Positions 52,611 to 62,036 are shown, numbered from the stretch's first letter. The stretch is 64,000 nucleotides of DNA from Nocardia wallacei (GCF_029868745.1 NZ_JARWOP010000137.1:16430-80429), one strand, 5' to 3'. The notes: generated from the sequence alone by a model not told the origin. Translations and numbers: made by a program.

Positions 52611-53477
52611 ATGAACCGACGGGCGGTTCGTCGTGTCGTGACGAGCTACTTACTGCTGTTGCCGAGTCTGGTGGGGGTGGGCTGCTTCCTGCTGCTGCCG
52701 ATCGTGGTGGTGGCGTGGCTGAGCCTGCACAGCTGGAACCTGCTGGGGCCCATGGAGTTCGCGGGACTGCGGAACTGGCGGTCGGTGCTGTCGGATCGGG
52801 AGTTCGGGCACGCGCTGCTGGTGACGCTGGCGCTGACGGCGATCGTGGTGCCGGCGCAGACCGTGCTCGGCTTCGCGGTCGCGGCGCCGCTGGCCCGGCG
52901 GCGGGGCGGGGCGGTGCTGCGGGTGGTGTACGCGCTGCCGTGGATGTGCGCGCCGGTCGCGGTGGGCGTGGTGTGGCAGTGGCTGTTCGCGCCGACGGAC
53001 GGCGCGCTGAACGCGGTGCTGGGGCGGCGGGTGGAATGGCTGTCCGACCCGGCGCTGGCCCTGCCTTCCGTTGCGGCGGTGAGCATCTGGATGAATTTCG
53101 GGTACGTGGCGTTGTTCTTCGTGGCCGGGATCCGGGCCATTCCTCGCGACATCCTGGAGGCCGGGGCGCTGGACGGCGCGACGGGCTGGCGGCGGACGCG
53201 CTGGCTGGTGCTGCCGCTGCTGCGGCCCACCATGTTCTTCGTCCTGGTCACCGGCGTGCTGACGGCGTTCCAGACCTTCGACACCGTGTACGCCCTGACC
53301 GGCGGCGGGCCGGGCGATCGCACCGAGGTGGTGGCGATGCGGATGTTCACCGAGGCGTTCGGCGCGGCGCGGCCGGGGCGGGCGGCGGTGATGGCGCTGG
53401 TGGTCTTCGCGGTGATGTTCGCGATCACGCTGGTGCAGCACCGCTACTTTCGGAACAGGACCACCTATGAGTACTGA
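52611..53477 (+). CDS. Sugar ABC transporter permease, MalF type
   Basis: 288 residues, six hydrophobic segments, and the EAA loop EAGALDGATGWRRTRWLVLP near residue 185. It forms the channel together with the next gene product. Overlaps it by 11 bp. The system is CUT1-like by sequence; the sugar cannot be inferred. Confidence 0.87.
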   Translation: MNRRAVRRVVTSYLLLLPSLVGVGCFLLLPIVVVAWLSLHSWNLLGPMEFAGLRNWRSVLSDREFGHALLVTLALTAIVVPAQTVLGFAVAAPLARRRGGAVLRVVYALPWMCAPVAVGVVWQWLFAPTDGALNAVLGRRVEWLSDPALALPSVAAVSIWMNFGYVALFFVAGIRAIPRDILEAGALDGATGWRRTRWLVLPLLRPTMFFVLVTGVLTAFQTFDTVYALTGGGPGDRTEVVAMRMFTEAFGAARPGRAAVMALVVFAVMFAITLVQHRYFRNRTTYEY

Positions 53478-54312
53478 AAACTCGCGTGGACCGACCGAGG
53501 CGGTGCGCACCGGCGTCGTCTATCTCGCGTTGTGCGCGGGTGCGCTGCTGACCGTCGCACCGCTGGTGCTCAGTGCGCTCACCGCCGTGAAGACGCCCGG
53601 CCGGTTCGCCGCGGACTCGCCGCTCGCGCCGCCGAATCCGGTGACGGCGGACAACTTCCGGACCGTGCTCGATCAGGGCGGGCTGGGCCGGGCCGCGGTG
53701 GTGACCGCGCTGATGACCGTGTTCATCACCGGCGGCCAGCTGATCACCTCGGTCCTCGCGGCATACGCCTTCGCGCGCACCGAGTTCCGGGGCCGCGAGG
53801 TGCTGTTCTGGATCTACCTGGGCACCATGATGGTGCCGCCGATGGTCACGCTGATCCCGCTGTATCTGATGTTCGCGAAGCTGGGGTGGCTGAATACGTT
53901 CTGGGCGTTGGTGTTGCCGTTCGTGTTCGGGTCGCCCTACGCGATATTCCTACTGCGCCAGTACTTTCGGACCATTCCCGAAGAGTTGCTCGGCGCCGCA
54001 CGGCTCGACGGCGCGAATACCGTGGATCTGCTGGTGCACGTGGTGGTGCCGATGAGCCGGCCGATCCTGGCCACCTTGACGCTGATCACGATCGTCACGC
54101 AGTGGAACAACTTCATGTGGCCCCTGGTGGCGAGCAGCGGCCCCACCTGGCGGGTGCTGACCGTGGCGACGGCGAATTTGCAGACGCAGTACAACGCGCA
54201 GTGGACGCTGGTGCTGGCCGCCACGACGCTGGCGATCGTGCCGCTCGTGGTGCTGTTCCTGGTGTTCCAGCGCCAGGTGTTGCGGTCGATCGCGTGGACG
54301 GGGCTGAAATGA
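53467..54312 (+). CDS. Sugar ABC transporter permease, MalG type
   Basis: 281 residues, six hydrophobic segments with EAA loop GAARLDGANTVDLLVHVVVP and a helix region LIPLYLMFAKLGWLNTFWA. The stop overlaps the start of the binding protein gene as ATGA. Partner of the MalF-type permease. Confidence 0.87.
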   Translation: MSTENSRGPTEAVRTGVVYLALCAGALLTVAPLVLSALTAVKTPGRFAADSPLAPPNPVTADNFRTVLDQGGLGRAAVVTALMTVFITGGQLITSVLAAYAFARTEFRGREVLFWIYLGTMMVPPMVTLIPLYLMFAKLGWLNTFWALVLPFVFGSPYAIFLLRQYFRTIPEELLGAARLDGANTVDLLVHVVVPMSRPILATLTLITIVTQWNNFMWPLVASSGPTWRVLTVATANLQTQYNAQWTLVLAATTLAIVPLVVLFLVFQRQVLRSIAWTGLK

Positions 54313-55577
54313 AGACCTCCACGCGGGTACTGTTCGGGATCGCGCTGAGCGTGGTGCTGCTGGTCGCGGCGGCGCTGTGGCTGGGGCGCGCCGACGACGG
54401 CTCGGGTCGCACCGTGCTCCGGTTGCGCATCTGGGACGAGCAGTTCGTTGCCCCGTACCGGGAGTCCCTGGCCACCTTCGAGCGCGCCAACCCCGATCTC
54501 GAGCTGCGGATCACGGTGGTGCCGTGGGCTTCCTATCAGCAGAAGCTGCGCTTGGACGTGGCCGGTGGCACCGCCGACGACCTGTTCTGGACGAATCAGT
54601 ACGAGGATTACGCCGACGCGGGGCGTCTCGTCGATGTCGGTGCGGCGCTGGGCCCGGACGCGGCGCGGCAGTGGGATCCGGCGGCAGTCACCCAGTACAC
54701 CCGGAGCGGAAAGCTCTGGGCCGTACCGCAATTCGTGGACGGCGGCACGGCGGTCTTCTACAACCGGGAGCTGCTCGCGGCGGCGGGCGTGGACCCCGCG
54801 GAGCTGGACGCGGTGCGCTGGGGATCCGGGAACGACGATACGTTCCGGCCGCTGCTGCGCCGCCTGTCCGCCGTCGCGCCGTGGGCGTACAACGCGGCCA
54901 ACGACTTCCAGTCGATCGAACTGCCCTATCTCGGGTCGGCGGGCGGACAGTTCCAGCGCGACGATCGCTTCGTGTTCGACAGCCCGCAGGGCGCCGCGGC
55001 CTTCACCTACCTGACCCGCTTGGTCGCCGACGGCCTCGCCCCCTCGGCCGCCGATACCGAGACCGACAGCGACTTCGCGAAAAACGCCTTCCTGCAAGGG
55101 AAGCTGGCATTGTTTCAGTCCGGGACCTACAACCTGGCGCAGATCGCCCGGCAGGCCCCCTTCGGCTGGGGCATCGCGATGCTGCCGCGCGGGCCGGTCG
55201 GCCGGGTGAGCACGAACAACGCCATCGGTGTCGCGGGCAATGCCGCGAGCGCGCATCCCGACGCCGTGCGCCGGGCGCTGGCCTGGCTGGGCGGTGCGGG
55301 CAACCGCTATCTCGTGCAGGACGGCGCTACTGTCCCGGCGGTGGTCGCCGATCAACAGATCTACCGAGACTACTGGGCCGCCAAGGGAATCGACGTCTCG
55401 CCGTTCTTCGACGTGCTGGCGGGTCCGCGCATATCCTCCGGCGGGGGCCCGGGTTTCACCGCCGCGCTGGAAGCCATTCAAAACATGTTCGGCGAGATGT
55501 TCCTCGGCCGGATTCCGGTGCCGGAAGCGCTCGCTCGCGCCCGCGCCGCGGGGGAGGCCGCGGTCAGATCCCGCTGA
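54309..55577 (+). CDS. Extracellular sugar-binding protein of the ABC importer
   Basis: 422 residues, family 1 solute-binding protein: VLRLRIWDEQFVAPYRESLA after the signal, FVDGGTAVFYNRELLAAAGV and ALFQSGTYNLAQIARQAPFG. The N-terminal segment (VLFGIALSVVLLVAAALWLG) has no lipobox Cys, so it may stay as a membrane anchor. There is no ATPase gene in the operon; a shared MsiK-type ATPase would have to serve. Its end overlaps the convergent glycosylase gene by 14 bp. Confidence 0.85.
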   Translation: MKTSTRVLFGIALSVVLLVAAALWLGRADDGSGRTVLRLRIWDEQFVAPYRESLATFERANPDLELRITVVPWASYQQKLRLDVAGGTADDLFWTNQYEDYADAGRLVDVGAALGPDAARQWDPAAVTQYTRSGKLWAVPQFVDGGTAVFYNRELLAAAGVDPAELDAVRWGSGNDDTFRPLLRRLSAVAPWAYNAANDFQSIELPYLGSAGGQFQRDDRFVFDSPQGAAAFTYLTRLVADGLAPSAADTETDSDFAKNAFLQGKLALFQSGTYNLAQIARQAPFGWGIAMLPRGPVGRVSTNNAIGVAGNAASAHPDAVRRALAWLGGAGNRYLVQDGATVPAVVADQQIYRDYWAAKGIDVSPFFDVLAGPRISSGGGPGFTAALEAIQNMFGEMFLGRIPVPEALARARAAGEAAVRSR

Positions 55578-56490
55578 TGTCGACCAGTGGGGTGCGAGGC
55601 GCGAATTTGGGTTTGCGGGCCTGGCCGGAGATCTCCAGGAGGCGGACGGCCCGATACCGGTGCGGGCGCAGCGGTTCCAGGTATTCGATCATGGCGGCGT
55701 CGTCGATCGCGTGGCCGAGCAGGGTCCAGCCGACGATGGCGGCCAGGTGGAAATCGCCCACCGACAACGCGTCCGGATCGCCGAAGGCGCGCTGCGCGAT
55801 CTCGGCGGCCGTCCACACGCCGATCCCGGGGACCGCGCACAGCCGCCGCGCGGCCGCGGCATGGTCCATCGCGGCGGCCTGCTCCAGCTTGTCGGCCATC
55901 CGCGCGGCGAGCACGATCGTCTTGGCCCGCTGCGGGTCGACATTGGCGCGGTGATAGGTCCACGACGGCAGGTAGCGCCAGGTTTCGGCGTCCGGGGCCA
56001 CCCGCATCGGCGCGGGAGTGGGACCGGGAGCCGGGTCGCCGTGCGCCCACACCAGTTTGCGCCAGGACGCCCGCGCCGAGACCGTGTGCACCCGCTGCTC
56101 GAGCACCGAGGGCACCAGCGTCTCGAACACCAGGCCGGTGCGCAGCATCCGCAACCCCGGGAAGCGGCGGTGCGCCTCGGCGATCTTCGGGTGTTCCGGC
56201 GCGAAGCCGCCGAGGTCCTCGTCGAGGCACAGCATGTGCGGCAGCCGATCGAGGAACTCCGCGGCGCCCGCACCCCACGCGCGGGCCGCCACCGCGCACG
56301 GCCCGGCCTGGACCAGCCGGTAGGTGACCGGGCCCGTCGGCATCCGGGACGCGTGCCAGTGCGCTCCGTCCGCGGTCTCCCGATGGCAGGGGTCGCCGGG
56401 GCCGCGCCGCAGCGGCGCCACGGTGTGCGCCAGATCGATCGGGCGGTCCGCGGTCACCGTGCGCGCCGCGCCGTCGATCTCCGTTGCCAC
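55564..56490 (-). CDS. DNA-3-methyladenine glycosylase, AlkA-like
   Basis: 308 residues. Helix-hairpin-helix LCAVPGIGVWTAAEIAQRAF near residue 210 followed by GDPDALSVGDFHL with the catalytic Asp; VFETLVPSVLEQRV upstream is the typical lead-in. It removes alkylated bases in repair. GTG at 56490 was used; an open frame to 56577 adds 29 residues without family similarity. Confidence 0.8.
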   Translation of the reverse strand: MATEIDGAARTVTADRPIDLAHTVAPLRRGPGDPCHRETADGAHWHASRMPTGPVTYRLVQAGPCAVAARAWGAGAAEFLDRLPHMLCLDEDLGGFAPEHPKIAEAHRRFPGLRMLRTGLVFETLVPSVLEQRVHTVSARASWRKLVWAHGDPAPGPTPAPMRVAPDAETWRYLPSWTYHRANVDPQRAKTIVLAARMADKLEQAAAMDHAAAARRLCAVPGIGVWTAAEIAQRAFGDPDALSVGDFHLAAIVGWTLLGHAIDDAAMIEYLEPLRPHRYRAVRLLEISGQARKPKFAPRTPLVDISGI

Positions 56491-56652
56491 CGGGACATTG
56501 TGGCCCCGGTCCGGTTCCGGCGGCACACCGGGCCCGTCACAGAAAAGTGAGGTGCGCCATATGAGGTTTCGTGACATCCACTACTGGGGATAGCAGCGCA
56601 CCATGACTGACCAGTAGCTTGTAACGGGACTATCACATACGGCGATCTCGAT

Positions 56653-56678
56653 ACCGATTGATCACACAGGCAATCGGT
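56653..56678. promoter_or_regulatory. 8-bp inverted repeat upstream of the small peptide gene
   Basis: ACCGATTG (56653-56660) and CAATCGGT (56671-56678), exact reverse complements with 10 bases between, 27 bp before the peptide start. Operator or 5' UTR hairpin. Confidence 0.45.
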
Positions 56679-56704
56679 CGGCATATGCCGCGACGGAGGT
56701 TTCA

Positions 56705-56809
56705 ATGATCACCAATGTTCTGAATTGGCTACTCAACGCCTGGGGCGGCGTATCCGCCGGCAGCTCCGGCTACCAGATCCCGCCGGGCACCCTGCCGTTC
56801 GGCAGCTGA
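56705..56809 (+). CDS. 34-residue hydrophobic peptide
   Basis: Starts MITNVLNWLLNAWGGVSAGS and ends in a Gly/Pro-rich tail (YQIPPGTLPFGS). GGAGG lies 6 bases upstream of ATG 56705. The first half forms an amphipathic helix with two Trp. No signal peptide. It resembles in style the short membrane-active or porin-like peptides of mycolic-acid bacteria, but I recognise no family. It stands alone between convergent and unrelated genes. Confidence 0.55.
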   Translation: MITNVLNWLLNAWGGVSAGSSGYQIPPGTLPFGS

Positions 56810-56837
56810 GCCCGCACCACCCGCGCCTACCGAAAAG

Positions 56838-59624
56838 TCATCGCCCCGTGAGGAATTGGGCGAGGTGGCGGCCGGTCCGACCGGCCAGCTGAGCGGCCTG
56901 GGTGCGGCAGGAGAATCCGTCGGCGAGGAATGGCGTGGCGGAGTCGGCGGTACGGAGGGCGGGCAGGAGTCCGTTCTCCGCGACCGCCACCGATATGTCG
57001 TAATGGCCCGACTGCATGCCGAAGTTTCCGGCAAGTCCACAGCAACCCGTGATTTCGGTGACCTCGGCGCCGGCTCGGCGCAGTATGCGGCGGTCGGCGT
57101 CGAAACCGGTGACCGCGTGCTGATGACAGTGCGACTGCACCAGAACTCGCTCTCCGGAGCGGTCGGGCGGCTGCCAGCCGGGCTGCTGTTCGAGGAATTC
57201 GGCGAGCGTGCGGACCGCGGCGGCGGTGGCCGCCGCGCGCGGATCGCCGGGTAGCAGTTCCACCAGGTCCGAGCGCAGGACCGCGGTGCACGAGGGTTCC
57301 AGTCCGACCACGACGCCACCGGCGCGGACGTGCTCGTCGAGGGCGGTCAGCGTGGCGCGCAACCGCTTTCGGGCGCCGTCGAGCTGGCCGGTGCTGATCC
57401 AGGTGAGCCCGCAGCAGACCCGGCGGCGGGGAATTCGCACCCGATGGCCCAGTGATTCGATCAGTTGCACAGCGGCCCAGGCGATCTCGGGTTCGAACGC
57501 GTCGGTGAAGGTGTCGATCCACAGCATCACCTCCGGTGTGCCGTGGGCACTCGGCGCGTCGCTGGTCTCGGCGGTCCGTTCCGCCCACATCGCACGAAAG
57601 CTCTTGTCCGCCAATCGCGGCACTTCGCGGCGCGGATCGATGCCGACCGCGCGCAGGCCCGGACGGCGGAGCGGCCCGAGTCCGCTCACGGCACTGAACA
57701 GGCGCGGCATGCGGGTGCCCAGCGCCAGCCAGCTCGGCAGCCGGCCCAGGACATAGTGATCGAGCGGACGCGGGCGGTGCCGGTAGCGGCGGTGCAGCAC
57801 CTCTGATTTGTAGGTGGCCATATCGACCCCGGCCGGGCAGTCCGATCCGCAGGCCTTGCAGGACAGGCACAGGTCCAGCGACTCCGCGACCGCGGCCGAC
57901 CGCCAGTCCAGTGCGCCGCGCACGACCTCCTGGAGTACTCGGGCCCGGCCCCGGGTGCTGTCCTTCTCGTCGGCGGTCGCCAGATACGACGGGCACATGA
58001 AGCCGCCGGTGGCTCGGGTGTCCGCGCGGCACTTGCCGATTCCGACGCAGCGATGGACGGCGGCGCCCAGCTCGCCGTCCGCGAGGAAGGCGAAACCGCC
58101 CCGCGGGGGAACCGGCGGCACGCCCGTCACGCGCAGGTCCGCGTCGATCGGCTCGGGCCGCACCAGCACGCCGGGGTTGAGGACGCCGTCCGGGTCGAAC
58201 AGCGCCTTGAACTCGGCGAACGCGGCCAGCGCGGCGGGAGAGTACATGCGCGCCAGCAGTTCCGAGCGCGCTCGTCCGTCGCCGTGTTCCCCCGACAGCG
58301 AGCCGCCGAAACGCACCACCCGGTCGGCGGCGTCCTCGAGGAAGGCCCGGAACCGTTGCGGCGCATCGGCGATCGGCAGATCCAGGCGCACGTGGATGCA
58401 GCCGTCGCCGATGTGCCCGTACAGCAGGCCGTCCACCCCGTGCGCGCGCTGCAACTCCTCGAAGTCACGCAGGTAGTCGCCGAGCCGCTCGGGCGGCACC
58501 GCGGCGTCCTCCCAGCCCGGCCACGCCGGTTTGCCGTCCGGGGTGCGCCCGGCCAGTCCCGCGCCGTCGGCCCGGATTCGCCACAGTCGCGCCGCCTCTT
58601 CCTGATTCGTGACGATCCGGCTGTCCAGCGCGTTCGCTGCCGCGCACAGCGCCGTGGCCCGGTCCCGCGCCTCGTCGGCGGTGTCACCGGCGAATTCGAC
58701 GAACAGCCAGCCGCCGCCGGCCGGTAACTCGGGAACCCGGCCGCGGTGCGCGCGCACCACGTCGACCAGCTTCGCGTCGATGCCCTCCACGGCGATCGGC
58801 GCGCCCGCCATGACCGCGCCGACATCGTCCGCGGCCGTGGGCATGTCGGGGTAGCCGAGGACCACGAGCACGGTGGCCCGCGGCACCGGCACCAGCGCGA
58901 CGGTGGCCTCCAGCAGCAGGCCGCAGGTGCCCTCGGTGCCGACGAACGCCTTGGCGGCCGACGAACCTCGTTCCGGCAGTAGATGTTCCAGCGCGTAGCC
59001 GGAGGCCTGCCGCTCGAACCTGCCGAATTCGGTGCGGATCAGCGCGAGCCGGGCACGTCCGAACTCGGCGAGGCCGGGCACCGTCGCCAGGCCGTCGGCC
59101 AGCGTCCGCTCGGCGCCGGCGCCATCGAGAATCCGCAAGGCGCGCACGGTGTCCGAGGTCCGGCCCCAGGCGACCGCGCGCGGCCCGCAGGCGTTGTTGC
59201 CGATCATCCCGCCCAGCGTGCAGCGGTTCTGAGTGGACGGGTCGGGACCGAACCGCAGTCCGTGCGCCGCGCCGCGCCGTTGCAACGCCGCCAGCACGAC
59301 TCCCGGTTGTACTCGCGCCCAGCGGTTCTCGGCGTCGACCTCGAGCACGGCGTGCATGTGCCTGCTGAAGTCGAGGACCAGTCCGGCGCCGATGGCGTTG
59401 CCCGCCACCGAGGTGCCCGCACCGCGCGCGGTGACCGGCAGCCCCTCGGCGCGGGCGAACTCCAGCGCCGCCGCCACGTCTTCGTCGCGGCGGGGATACA
59501 CCACGGCGGCGGGGAGCACGCGGTAGTTCGAGGCGTCGGAGGAGTACTCCGCCCGGCGGCGTTCGGAGTCGTCGACCTCGCCGCCGATCCGGTCGCGCAG
59601 CGCCTGCACCCACGAGTCGGTCAT
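56838..59624 (-). CDS. FAD-linked oxidase with Fe-S and CCG domains (D-2-hydroxyacid dehydrogenase type)
   Basis: 928 residues. N-terminal FAD_binding_4 (ARGAGTSVAGNAIGAGLVLD, CTLGGMIGNNACGPRAVAWG), FAD-oxidase C domain (GHIGDGCIHVRLDLP, SGEHGDGRARSELL), then a Fe-S domain (GKCRADTRATGGFMCPSY, CLSCKACGSDCPAGVD) and Cys-rich CCG-type segments (RRVCCGLTWISTGQ, TGCCGLAGNFGM). It is a fusion like YdiJ, probably oxidising a D-2-hydroxyacid and passing electrons to the respiratory chain. ATG at 59624. Confidence 0.88.
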   Translation of the reverse strand: MTDSWVQALRDRIGGEVDDSERRRAEYSSDASNYRVLPAAVVYPRRDEDVAAALEFARAEGLPVTARGAGTSVAGNAIGAGLVLDFSRHMHAVLEVDAENRWARVQPGVVLAALQRRGAAHGLRFGPDPSTQNRCTLGGMIGNNACGPRAVAWGRTSDTVRALRILDGAGAERTLADGLATVPGLAEFGRARLALIRTEFGRFERQASGYALEHLLPERGSSAAKAFVGTEGTCGLLLEATVALVPVPRATVLVVLGYPDMPTAADDVGAVMAGAPIAVEGIDAKLVDVVRAHRGRVPELPAGGGWLFVEFAGDTADEARDRATALCAAANALDSRIVTNQEEAARLWRIRADGAGLAGRTPDGKPAWPGWEDAAVPPERLGDYLRDFEELQRAHGVDGLLYGHIGDGCIHVRLDLPIADAPQRFRAFLEDAADRVVRFGGSLSGEHGDGRARSELLARMYSPAALAAFAEFKALFDPDGVLNPGVLVRPEPIDADLRVTGVPPVPPRGGFAFLADGELGAAVHRCVGIGKCRADTRATGGFMCPSYLATADEKDSTRGRARVLQEVVRGALDWRSAAVAESLDLCLSCKACGSDCPAGVDMATYKSEVLHRRYRHRPRPLDHYVLGRLPSWLALGTRMPRLFSAVSGLGPLRRPGLRAVGIDPRREVPRLADKSFRAMWAERTAETSDAPSAHGTPEVMLWIDTFTDAFEPEIAWAAVQLIESLGHRVRIPRRRVCCGLTWISTGQLDGARKRLRATLTALDEHVRAGGVVVGLEPSCTAVLRSDLVELLPGDPRAAATAAAVRTLAEFLEQQPGWQPPDRSGERVLVQSHCHQHAVTGFDADRRILRRAGAEVTEITGCCGLAGNFGMQSGHYDISVAVAENGLLPALRTADSATPFLADGFSCRTQAAQLAGRTGRHLAQFLTGR

Positions 59625-59756
59625 ATCGCCACACTATTCCCGGGGCGCGCGCGGCGGCCGGTCCTGCGGCGCGAGCCCGTTTTGCCTGTTTCGGTCGTGG
59701 CCTACGCTGCTGTTCCGGCCTCGGGCGTCTATCGAGAGCGGGAGAGCGGAGGAGCG

Positions 59757-60353
59757 ATGTCGAGCGAGAACGCGCCGAGCGGCCGGAAACGGGACGCGGC
59801 CGCGACCAGGGCGGCCATCCTGACGGCCGCCCAGGAGCTGTTCGCCGAGCGCGGGTACGAGCGCGCCACGGTGCGCGACATCGCGGCGCGCGCCGGGGTG
59901 AACCAGGCCCTGCTGTTCCGCTACTTCGGCAGCAAGGACGACCTGTTCCGCGCCGCGATCGCCGACCGCGGGCGGCGGGTGCTGGCGGACGGACCGGTCG
60001 ACGGGCTGCTGGCACGGTTGCTGGCGCGCTCCCTGACCCCGGCCGATACGACGACACAGGGGTACTGGTTGCAGGCCGCGTTGCGCTCCGGCGGACACGA
60101 TGAGGGCGCTTCGGCCATCCGCAGGGAACTGGGCGAGGAGTACATCCGGGCGCTGTCCGAACTCACCGACGAACCCGACGGCGCGCTGCGCGCCGACCTG
60201 CTGCTGTCCTGGCTGTTGGGCATCGGGCTGATGCGGTCCGTGCACCGCCGCGAGCCGCTGGCCAGTGCCGATCCGGCCGATATCGCCCGGCACGTGCTGC
60301 GCGCCGCGCACGCGCTACTGCCCGGCGTGGATACGAATTTCCCACCGGCGTAA
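59757..60353 (+). CDS. TetR-family regulator next to a P450
   Basis: 198 residues with HTH ILTAAQELFAERGYERATVR and IAARAGVNQALLFRYFGSKD, then a helical ligand domain. ATG 59757 has GGAGG. Two overlapping palindromes occur between its end and the P450 start, so it probably controls the P450. The inducer is unknown. Confidence 0.88.
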   Translation: MSSENAPSGRKRDAAATRAAILTAAQELFAERGYERATVRDIAARAGVNQALLFRYFGSKDDLFRAAIADRGRRVLADGPVDGLLARLLARSLTPADTTTQGYWLQAALRSGGHDEGASAIRRELGEEYIRALSELTDEPDGALRADLLLSWLLGIGLMRSVHRREPLASADPADIARHVLRAAHALLPGVDTNFPPA

Positions 60354-60388
60354 GGAGATTGGCACCGTTGACGCGGAATGTGAGATCC

Positions 60389-60418
60389 CTTACCTTAGGT
60401 AAGTAAGCGAGCGCTTAC
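60389..60418. promoter_or_regulatory. Two abutting palindromes before the P450 gene
   Basis: CTTACC-TTA-GGTAAG (60389-60403) and GTAAGCG-AG-CGCTTAC (60403-60418) are both perfect inverted repeats sharing one base. They lie 41-70 bp before the P450 ATG. The second is of the TetR-operator kind. Confidence 0.6.
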
Positions 60419-60458
60419 ATCGGTGGGCGACCCACCGGCGTCGGGGAAGGGAGAACGC

Positions 60459-61661
60459 ATGACCGTGCCGACCGAGGTCCGCCGATACCCGTTCGGTGAG
60501 CCCGTCCGTCTCGACATGCATCCGCTGATGACGAAACTTCAGCGGGAGGAACCGGTTTCGCGCATCCGGCTGCCCTACGGCGGCGAGGGCTGGCTGGTCA
60601 CCCGCTACGACGACGTCAAACTGGTGCTCGCCGACCGGCGGTTCAGCCGCGCCGCCGCCGCGGACCGCGAGGACGTCCCGCGCACCACGCCGGTGCCGGC
60701 CCGCTCGGATTCGCTGCTCAGCATGGATCCGCCCGAACACAGCAGGCTGCGCAAGCTGGTCGTGAAGGCGTTCACCGGCCGCCGGGTCGAGCAGTTGCGC
60801 CCGCGCACGCAGGAGATCGTGACGGAGCGGCTGGCGGCGCTGGAACGGTCCGGCGCACCGGCCGACCTGGTCCAGCACGTCGCGTTGCCGCTGCCGGTCA
60901 CCGTGATCTGCGAGATGCTCGGCGTGCCGCCGCGCGATCAGCACCGGTTCCGCGACTTCTCCGACATGATGCTGTCCACCACCGCCTACACCCGCGAGCA
61001 GATCACCGCCGGGCGCCTCGGATTCGAGGAGTATCTCGCCGAACTGATCGGACAGCGGCGCGCGCGGCCGACCGACGATCTGCTCGGCGCGCTGGTCACC
61101 GCCCGCGACAATGACGACCGGCTCAGTGAGAAGGAGCTGGTCAATCTGGGTATCACGCTGTTGATCGCGGGGCACGAGACGACCGCCAACCAGATCGCCA
61201 ACTTCGTCTATCTGCTGCTCACCGAGCGGCGGTACTGGGAACTGCTGCAGGTCCGGCCGGATCTGCTGCCCGGCGCGGTCGAGGAACTGCTGCGCTTCGT
61301 GCAGTTGGGGGCGGGCGGCGCGTCGCCCCGGATCGCCACCGAGGACGTGCGGCTCGGCGAGGTGACCGTGCGGGCGGGCGAGGCGGTGTTCGTCAATACC
61401 CCGACGGCCAATCGCGACGAGTCCGTGTTCGACCGCGCCGACGAGCTGGACCTCACCCGCGCACACAATCCACACGTGGCCTTCGGGTACGGCGCCCACC
61501 ACTGCCTCGGCGCGCAGCTGGCCCGCCTGGAGTTGCAGATCGCGATCGGCGCTCTGCTGCAACACTTTCCGACATTGCGGCTGGCGGTGCCGAGCGAGGC
61601 GGTGCCGTGGAAGTCCGGCCTCCTGGTGCGCGGCCCCAAGTCCCTCCCCGTCGCCTGGTAG
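60459..61661 (+). CDS. Cytochrome P450
   Basis: 400 residues. I-helix LLIAGHETTANQIAN, K-helix EELLR (ExxR), heme loop FGYGAHHCLGAQLARLEL with the Cys near residue 349. Class I actinobacterial P450, close to CYP105/107-type sequence; no ferredoxin gene is adjacent. ATG 60459 after GGGAAGGGAG. Substrate unknown; control by the TetR gene is probable. Confidence 0.9.
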   Translation: MTVPTEVRRYPFGEPVRLDMHPLMTKLQREEPVSRIRLPYGGEGWLVTRYDDVKLVLADRRFSRAAAADREDVPRTTPVPARSDSLLSMDPPEHSRLRKLVVKAFTGRRVEQLRPRTQEIVTERLAALERSGAPADLVQHVALPLPVTVICEMLGVPPRDQHRFRDFSDMMLSTTAYTREQITAGRLGFEEYLAELIGQRRARPTDDLLGALVTARDNDDRLSEKELVNLGITLLIAGHETTANQIANFVYLLLTERRYWELLQVRPDLLPGAVEELLRFVQLGAGGASPRIATEDVRLGEVTVRAGEAVFVNTPTANRDESVFDRADELDLTRAHNPHVAFGYGAHHCLGAQLARLELQIAIGALLQHFPTLRLAVPSEAVPWKSGLLVRGPKSLPVAW

Positions 61662-61689
61662 GGCGAGCCCACTCTGCCGGCACCACATC

Positions 61690-61945
61690 CCGCTCCCCGC
61701 GCACCCTGCTGTGCGCACCCATCCCGCTCCCCGCCCTCCTCGCTGTGCGCTCCACAGCTACCCGCTGCCCGCACGTTCGCTGTGCGCTCCACAGCTATCC
61801 GCAGCCCGCCCTCCTCGCTGTGCGCTCCGCTGCTACCTGCTGCCCGCCCGCCTCGCTGTGCGCTCCGCAGCTACCCGCTGCCCGCCCTCGTTGCTGTGCG
61901 CTCCACTGCTTCCCGGTGCCCGCACGTTCGCTGTGCGCGAACTTC
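61690..61945. repeat. Degenerate 37-38 bp tandem repeat, about seven copies
   Basis: Units begin at about 61707, 61741, 61778, 61816, 61854, 61892 and 61929 with spacing of 37-38 bp (first step 34). Each contains a variant of CGCTGTGCGCTCC followed by an AGCT step and a CCGCTGCCCGCCC run. It fills most of the 375-bp gap between the P450 and the ABC transporter genes. Open frames run through it on both strands but they are composition artefacts. Confidence 0.8.
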
Positions 61946-62036
61946 TGTGCGGGCGGGAAGGGTTGCTCTCAACCAATGTTGAGGTCTTAGTGTCGGTGCC
62001 CTCGGGTTGAATGGCCGGAGTGGAAGGAGTGGGCGG

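Noticed and set aside
60389..60403. Possible iron-regulator (IdeR/DtxR) box before the P450
   Set aside because: The palindrome has TTACC/GGTAA arms but does not fit the 19-bp iron box, and the adjoining TetR-like palindrome explains the region better.
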